A stretch of DNA of 64,000 nt from NCBI RefSeq assembly GCF_050436995.1, contig NC_134745.1:10478001-10542000 (forward strand), read 5' to 3'. This stretch comes from Anticarsia gemmatalis. Lineage: Eukaryota > Arthropoda > Insecta > Lepidoptera > Erebidae. Position 1 is the first letter of the stretch. Every line of letters begins with the position of its first letter. Below the pieces are notes generated by a model that had not been told where the DNA came from, did no database searches, and saw only the letters and a program-made list of their open reading frames with translations. Both the position numbers and the translations under genes were made by a program. Of this stretch, positions 56,801 through 64,000 are shown piece after piece.

Positions 56801-59800
56801 CTATATAATGGTAAATATTCCAGAGAAGTGTGTGATAATTGGTAAAATGTAAAATAAATTATATACAATAAAGAGTAAACAAAACAGGTAGCGGTGTTTT
56901 GTAAAAAATATAAAGTTATTAACAAAATAAAACAGCGAAGTACTGCAGCGCACAAACCACTGAAGGCTCAAGTAAAAGTTTTACGATCTTTTAATTTTGT
57001 TTGCAATCCTTAAAAACTACTGAACAAGTTTTAATGGAACTTTCATTTATATTACCCCTAAGAGCTTTCATCCGTGCTATACCTTATATATGATGACGTT
57101 ATGTCTGGGTGAAAGTTTTGCAATCTATTTGGTGAACTAACGCTTGCACTAACTAATATCATTCATATTTGCTATTCTACGGCGAGATTAGATTACTTTG
57201 ACTAAAATGCTTTAAGATTTGATTGCTTCATACTAATGTGTTCAACGTATGATGATAAATATTATGGAGTTAAACAAAGAAGAAGCAAAAACTTGGATAT
57301 TTTATAATAATAATGCGAATGATAAGATAAATACTTTCTACTCTAAAAAAGCAAGTTTAGTAAACAGTCTCTGTAGTAAACCGTCAAGGATTCCGTGGCT
57401 TGCAAATTTTCAAATAACGACTCTACAGCTTATTTCATTAAAATGTCAACTACACGCACTGCTTGTGCATTCCAACATGCTTCGGAAAAATATATCTTTT
57501 CATTTTAAAGAGATAATGTCCTTTTCTGAAATGATACTACTTTAGTCATTTAGTAGTAATTGTATAGTTACGTACTTATATAAAATCATGCCTTTTTCCT
57601 ATAGGAAACCTTTTTATAAAAGAGATAGGTAGAGACCAAAGAAGGCTACTTGGTACGATCATTACAAATTAATTAATCAATGTTGGTAATAATAAACGTA
57701 GTGTAATCCCAAAACAAGGTCTAAAGTAATAGTCCGATACATTGAGCATTGACCGTATCTCATATAGAGGTATTGTGAGAGGGTCGCGTGTGAGCGGATA
57801 TTGCACCTAGCCACATGTTGCTTGCCGACGGTCAAGACGTAGGCCAGTGTGCAAATACCTCTATAACATATAGATAACACAAATATTTGAACTGCCATGT
57901 GTACTCCGATTGGGCGATGTTTGTTTGCCGACACTTCGTTTCCAGTACCGTAATATTTCTTTTTTTACATTTAATGTCTGCCTGTAAATGTTATTGAGTT
58001 AGTTTTTGGGGAAAATCTTGGCTGAAAGCAGTGTAAAATGGAGTATAAAGACTTTATAATTCCTTTGCTGAAGTTAAAGTCTGTTATTGACCTTATCGTA
58101 AGTTTTCATTCAATTTCAAACTTTTCGGTATCCATTGTCTACGTCTCATCGATTTGGTATCCCTTCTTAAAAAAACTGATACTACTACAATACGCCGTAT
58201 TTTCTGGCGTATTTAATATATAAAATACTTTGTCTATCCTAGTTTGACTAGGGCTTAACCCTTTAATAACAACATCAAATGGTGTGATATTCCACACTGC
58301 GGCTAAAAGGTCTCAATCTCGAGGGAGCCCGCGGAATATCTGACGTAATCTAAAGATAGTACGCATCGACAGTGGGCCAACATGTGCGCGGAAACTGAGC
58401 TTAATTTCCCCTACTACCGGGTTAATTCCCACATAAAATAGTTGGCAGTAAAACTCGAGGAACTCACGTTAGCGTGATGGGTAATTGTAACAAAGGTTGT
58501 GTTCTCATTAGCATCGTTTACTCGTAGCGCAATGATTGTTTAAATTGATTAATTACCAAATGTTAAAGCTATTTCAAATAAAAACCCATAGATAACAATG
58601 ATTTATACTTATTGACAAAGCAACGCTAACATGTGCCACGCAATAATAAATAACAAATAGCAAACAAATTAAAATGCAGATAGTATTTATTTGTAATGAA
58701 GCGTACACAGACTACACAGTTTGTTTGCGCGCCGTGTTCGCCGCCCGCCCTTAGGTTGCTATTTTTTTGATTTCGTTTAAGGCTTTCATTTGCACTCTTG
58801 ACGTAAAAAGATTTTCACGCCTCCGATGTGTGGGGAAATTGAATGAAATAACCACGTTCGTTCATATACCCTCATTCTGTGTAATGATGGGTTATACGAG
58901 AACCTCCATTATGTATAATGACGGGTTCAATATGATTCCGTAATTTGTCCTCTAATAGGTTAGTTATTACTTAAAATAACACTACAAAAGGTGGACATCT
59001 CAATCTTGTAAATGCTAATTCTCAATGTAATGTGACAGAGCCATTAATAAAACAAGGGCAGTACATTTGATCGGTACAGCACAATTGTAATTACTTGAAG
59101 CGGAAATCCTCGTTAATAATTCAAAGTTTTTACAACGGCTTCATTGTGTGAGTGGTCGAGGGGGTGGAACCGAACAGCTTCCATTTATCACAAATTGATC
59201 CATCTCGGAACTCTCAACTGTCACTTGTGAACTTTTTCGTTTAGCAAATCGCGGCGTTGTGACGACGAAATGTCATTACCGAAATTCATCTTAGTAGCGG
59301 AAGAGTAAAGGGGCGAGCGGGGAGGTTAGGCCGGAGTAGGGGCGGAGGGCGCGAATATCGTTCTGTAATTGCCTGTCAATAAGCTGCTTAGCGATGCGGG
59401 ATGGTCTGCTCCTGGCCACGCTCTGTGCCATGCACTCGCACTGCAAGAGACACTCACTGAGATACCTACATACTAGGCTTCCACATAAATACTGCTTATA
59501 GGTTTAGACACATTCAACGTGATTCCGAGACTTTAATCACAGAGTTTTTTCATTATCTTTAGCCAACAACTACACTTATTTTTAAGGTACAAAATAGTGG
59601 GTAAATTTGTAGTGCAAAATATGATTTAAGGATTTTGTATTCCTCAGCAAAATGGCTGAGATATGGGACTCGTGATCGAGTCGTCGTGGCTTTAGCATTT
59701 CAGAGCCATCAAGCTAAACTTGATCTTAAAAAATTAAAGCTTTGAAACACAATTCTAAGTACTCATACCAAGTCTTCACTACATATGTAATCGCTCTTAT

Positions 59801-61174
59801 CAATATTAGTTTGCCGTAATTGATTTTCATGCAATTTACATGGAAAGGTAAAATAAACAACATATTCGTGTTCGTGTATGTGTGGCTCTTGTTTAAATTT
59901 AAACCGAATAGCTTGCAGGCAAATTAATTTGTGCTTGGAATTTAGCGCAAATGTTTCACTTCAATTTAAAAGGCTTTACTGGAATTTGATTTGGATATAT
60001 GTTGTAGATTCTGTTATACTGAAAACTTTAGATTTACATTGTTAGGTTTTGAAACAGTTTTGCTTGTATTTGAAAGTTATTTCTGCAAATTTGAGGTTAG
60101 AATTTTTATTTATATGTTGTAGAATATCAATATGATATTTTATGAGTATGTTGATATCACTTTAATGAATTGGTATTTATAATTTTTGTAAAAGCTTCTG
60201 AGTAACTCATACGCGATAAACCGATCATAGTAAAACGGCTCTACATTGATTGCGCTTCATTTGAGTTTAAAGTTTATTAGTGGTTATCAACCACTGCAAT
60301 TACACACAACCTCAATGGTACAGTCACGATCAAAAATATTTTAACACACAACATTTTACGTGTTTTTATATGTGACAATACCCAAATGATTTTGGCTATA
60401 ATTATACCTCAAATACACAGAGGTACTAAGATTAATTTGAAGTTATCAAACTGCAATATTTTATCTTATTTCAGGAGTATAAATTGTGACAGTATATACA
60501 TATTTCTGCTTGTGATTGCACAACAGTCTGTGGTTTGAAGTGCTCATGGGTCGGTATGCTAAGCCCGGTGCTTGTCTTAAGACAATTGTCGATACGCTAG
60601 TCAAAGGCTCGTTGAGTAGCTGAAACTCTCTCGTATGATTCGCTACACCGGGATTAAGTTGTTAACCTTTTCACCGCCAGAGTAATATTGAAAATCGGTG
60701 TTCCCCACGCCAAGCAATAAATTCCTTCGTTTATACCTACAAAATAATAGTCACGGGAAAAGTGTATATCGATAAAACTTCGATTAATTTTACGTGTTCT
60801 TATATTATGAGTAAAAATTGCATAAAAGTACCACAAAATTTTATTGAATTTCTCCCATGTGTCAACTTTACACTACTCAGTACTCATTACCCAAAAATAA
60901 CAATGATATACACGAACAATTTGCATAAAAAAAGTACTTAATTCAAATATTTTATTCAAAAAGTCACAGCACTAATCCCAGTTGTGACGACACCTTTTGA
61001 CGTTAAGAAACGCCACTGGCGTGGTCAGCGCTGCGATTTCAAATTTTGCCGCCTTATATTAGAGATGTACCAGTGTGGCAAGTCGGAGTGAAGTATAATA
61101 TATCGTTACGTTTAATCATTCATCTGAATACGTTAAATTATAATCAATACTCAATTTTGCACAATTGTTTCGTA

Positions 61175-61245
61175 CTTTAATAAATGTAGAAATAAAATTT
61201 TAATAAATGTAGAAATAAAAAACTTTAATAAATGTAGAAATAAAA
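61175..61245. repeat. Triple 22-bp direct repeat inside the piggyBac-type element
   Basis: TTTAATAAATGTAGAAATAA with two more A bases occurs three times: at 61176 and 61198 back to back, and at 61224 after a 4-bp spacer. Confidence 0.85.
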
Positions 61246-61405
61246 TTTTCGTAATATTTTTCTAGTCTATAAAATTTATTTTGATGTAGTAACATGGAAA
61301 CACAGTTTGAAAGAACTCTATGACTCGGTAAAATAAATATGTTTTGTGCTCTATGATTCGAAATGTCACTGTTATTCCGCGTACTACGAAAATATTTTGC
61401 TAATT

Positions 61406-61648
61406 ATGTCTACTTCTAAAGATTCTCGTCCATGTTCACCAAGCCTAATTAGCAATTTAAATAAAAAAAGAAAAGTCAATTACGCCGATAAACAAACCCA
61501 AGTTACTTCGGACGACATTATTGATATATGCAGATGGTGTACGAAAAATTTATTATACACAAGAATTTATGTACCTATTATTAATAACGTATTGCAACAA
61601 CACTACGAGTGTCCAGCAGCGCGGGTGACGTCAGAGCGCGCCGTCTGA
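61406..61648 (+). CDS. Small frame inside the piggyBac-type element, unknown
   Basis: 80 codons starting MSTSKDSRPCSPSLISNLNK. It carries a basic KKRKV cluster that resembles a nuclear-localisation signal, then acidic SDDIIDICRW and VLQQHYEC. It has none of the DDE or Cys-rich features of piggyBac transposases. It may be the 5' remnant of a transposase-linked frame, a captured host segment, or non-coding. The upstream in-frame extension begins at 61346. Confidence 0.3.
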   Translation: MSTSKDSRPCSPSLISNLNKKRKVNYADKQTQVTSDDIIDICRWCTKNLLYTRIYVPIINNVLQQHYECPAARVTSERAV

Positions 61649-62215
61649 TTCCGTCAGTGGCGTACGAAGCACTGTAAGGGATTCCGCTAATAGAGATGCG
61701 CGAGAGTTGCCACAAAATGATCGATTTGCACTTATTTAGTCATGAGTTTATCACTAGATATGGTAGTTTTATTACATATTTAGGTTTGTATTGAATCTAA
61801 TTTAAAACATATCAGACAAAAATTTTTTTTTTCAGAAAGGAGTGAAGTATTTCAATTTGTTTTCGAAATATTGCATAAAGTGTTTAGATTGTAGTCCTTT
61901 TCCTTGCACATCACTAGTTGACGCGTCTTCACGTCTGTGGCGTGGATTTGCGGGCTAAATTTATACATTTTGCATGATGATTTACTTTGTTTTTTTTTCA
62001 GGTACAACTGTCTAATTATTATATGTCTTTGTGTAATAATGTAATAAATATGTTTAGGTAATAATAACAGGAGAAAGAAAACACTTGAAACGTATTGTTA
62101 TATGTTTATTTTGAACTATAAAAAAGTGATATTTTTGACGTGCTATCACGTCGATGGCGTCGTGAGCGATTTTCAATTTTACGTCTCTTAACGTCCGTGG
62201 CGGTGAAAAGGTTAA

Positions 62216-64000
62216 CTATACAGGCTGTACTTTGTACTCAGCTATTCGAAGTTCTATGGATTCTGTTGCTGTTTGAATACTAGTGGTTCAAAGGCTGTGG
62301 ATAGTTAGTTGTATAGCTTTATATGACTGGTCTCAAAGCAAAGTTACCATGCAAGTTTTATATTGATATCACTATATGTAGGTAGTGTAAAACAAAGTCG
62401 CTTTGCACTGTCTGTCCTTATGTATGCTTAGAACTTTAAAATTACGGAACGGATATTGATAACGTTTTCTCAATAGGTAGATTGAAGAGATAGGTTTACG
62501 TGATAAAAGATTTGAAAGTTTTTTTGTACTGTAACTTCTTAAAGGCAAAGCCTGAGCTAGTTTGGTATAATTCTTAGATACGCAATATTTGTGTTACTTT
62601 AATTTGCTAGAACATAGATAGAGGATATTTACAACATCTTATATTAGTGTCCACTACCACATAAGCATTTTTAATTCGTAATGTTAAAAGAAGTCAATTT
62701 TGAAATTTTATGACTCATCAAGGAAAAGATCTAATGATAAATTAATTTCAATGTAACTAAAACAGCGAAAGCTATTTTCGCAAATCCAATCAACATATAA
62801 TACCATTATTTCAGTTGACAGTTATTATAATGTTTGTCTTTACGTAGAAATTACAAGGAAAAATGACGTGAAAACTGCGGCAACAGGTGCAAATAATAAG
62901 ATTAATGTACGGTAAAGTCAGGGGAGCCATGGTTACGTGTCAATTTTCATCATTTCCTTCATAAGATGCCATTTATTATCGAGTTTAACATCTACTCGAT
63001 AACGGCTTTCCATATTGTGGTGTTATTTCTGTTGTAAAACTGTAATAAGTAACTCTTTTTGAGTTACTAGTATCTGTTAAAAATTATCCTTTGTAATTAA
63101 CTAGGTTAAAGAGAACTGGACTCAAGGCTTAAACCCTCCCACAATATGGAAGAAGACGCTTGTTTAGCAAGGAACGATAATAGGTAAAAGAAACTATTTG
63201 TGTAACAAACATCAAAATCCATCTTGCAGTTTTTACGTGATTTAACAAACATTTTTCCAAATATTACATGTTTTGCATTTAGTAAGATTAGATTATATTC
63301 TTCTGCTACATACATAAACATACACCTCTCACTATTAAACGATAGTACTATAGCCCCACAATTAAAAGGCAGGTTGAATTATATCAAAGATCTATTTTTA
63401 AGCTGAGAGTTTGAATATACTAATACTTAGTCAAAAAAGTAACTCAATTCCATAAAACTTTATCGAGTAGAATCAGTGACGAAAAAGACTTACATATAAA
63501 TAATTTATAAGGCCTTGTTGCATCTTATATTGGTAGCTGCTATCAGTAGATTCCGAGTTATTGCTTGTATTATAGTAATTTCGATTTGTATTAATTCCAT
63601 AGTGAATCAGAACAGAAACATCTAAATTAACATTATTTTAAATTATATTCTGTACTTATTCTTACAATATTTGGGCCTAGCATTATTTCTAAAGTAGATA
63701 TAGGAGGTCTAAAATGTTGCGTATGACGATATGTCTGTGTATTATGTGATCAGAATTAATCCTGATATTTATTTAAATTTACATATTTATTCTCTTCATT
63801 AATAAGCAATTATGCAGGTACGTGTATAGACCTATGTAGCCATATAATAATAACAATGCAATGCATAGACAATTGGATTGATAACTCTATTCTTTAACAA
63901 AGCACAAAACATGTCAAAAGAATACTAATAGTTCTTAAGTAAGTTTTATTCTATCTATGGCTAGTACATTTATGCTAGAAGTCTGACTTTTAGTACTTGT
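62216..64000. other. No feature recognised
   Basis: AT-rich DNA without a convincing frame, RNA gene or transposon boundary. Confidence 0.5.

Larger units (their letters stand above)
51020..60661. other. No gene recognised; possible 5' region of the alpha2-delta gene
   Basis: AT-rich sequence with CpG-rich patches at 52650-52790, 53640-53830, 58730-58750 and 59320-59450. A 15-bp perfect hairpin is at 53032-53065 and a CTACG-rich cluster at 54441-54513. The missing signal-peptide exon and promoter should be upstream of 51019, here or beyond the window. Open frames present are unconvincing. Confidence 0.5.
60666..62211. mobile_element. piggyBac-type transposon, non-autonomous
   Basis: Both ends are flanked by TTAA (60662-60665 and 62212-62215), the signature piggyBac target. 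The terminal inverted repeat is CCTTTTCACCGCCA, 14 bp and perfect, with a further inverted AATATTGAAAATCG-like match just inside. Related ACGTC...TGGCG motifs recur near both ends (about 61000, 61930, 62140, 62190), like subterminal transposase sites. At 1.55 kb it has no transposase frame; the one notable frame is 61406-61648. Confidence 0.85.

Noticed and set aside
57677..57934. 85-codon minus-strand frame with a hydrophobic start (MAVQIFVLSIC)
   Set aside because: It spans a 12-bp inverted repeat (57763-57774 and 57853-57864) and has no fitting splice donor; likely a repeat remnant.
58230..58440. Unusual mixed-composition block, possible repeat
   Set aside because: No terminal repeats, target duplication or known family recognised.
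58861..58928. Imperfect direct repeat around ATAATGACGGGTT
   Set aside because: Too degenerate and short to call an element.

Overview
The window is nuclear DNA of an insect, almost certainly a moth or butterfly. Intergenic and intronic DNA is AT-rich, exons are short and GC-richer with ordinary GT-AG introns, and the interspersed repeats (tRNA-headed SINEs, a repeat beginning ACTAGCTGACCCGCGCAA, a CCCCCGGTTT foldback element, a short-LTR Ty3/gypsy element) are of kinds I associate with Lepidoptera. That placement rests on recognition, not a database search. Nothing bacterial, viral-genomic, CRISPR-like or operon-like is present.

Two host genes are laid out tail to tail. On the + strand, the 3' part of the RNA-exosome helicase Mtr4 (MTREX/SKIV2L2) runs from 319 to a stop at 9682 in 11 exons that join in frame; its 5' part lies left of the window. 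The second intron visible here holds a complete, very young Ty3/gypsy LTR retrotransposon (1044-5431) with one intact 1355-codon gag-pol frame and identical LTRs. On the - strand, a voltage-gated calcium channel alpha2-delta subunit gene runs from about 51019 down to a stop at 12953. I traced 22 exons that join in frame for 1135 codons, plus one further N-terminal exon at 50939-51019 whose phase does not match the next exon. The signal-peptide exon was not found. The introns are very large (13.9 kb and 8.1 kb near the 5' end).

The region between the two stops (9683-12952) should hold both 3' UTRs. It also contains an unexplained exon-like 50-residue frame (9936-10088). Positions 51020-64000 show no recognisable gene; their best-defined feature is a 1.55-kb piggyBac-type element (60666-62211) with TTAA duplications, 14-bp terminal inverted repeats and a small non-transposase frame.

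The two genes have unrelated jobs: nuclear RNA surveillance, and trafficking and gating of neuronal calcium channels. I found no convincing new biological system. The best leads are the altered MIDAS metal site of the alpha2-delta VWA domain, the alpha2-delta exon-phase discrepancy, the orphan exon between the genes, and the two transposons.
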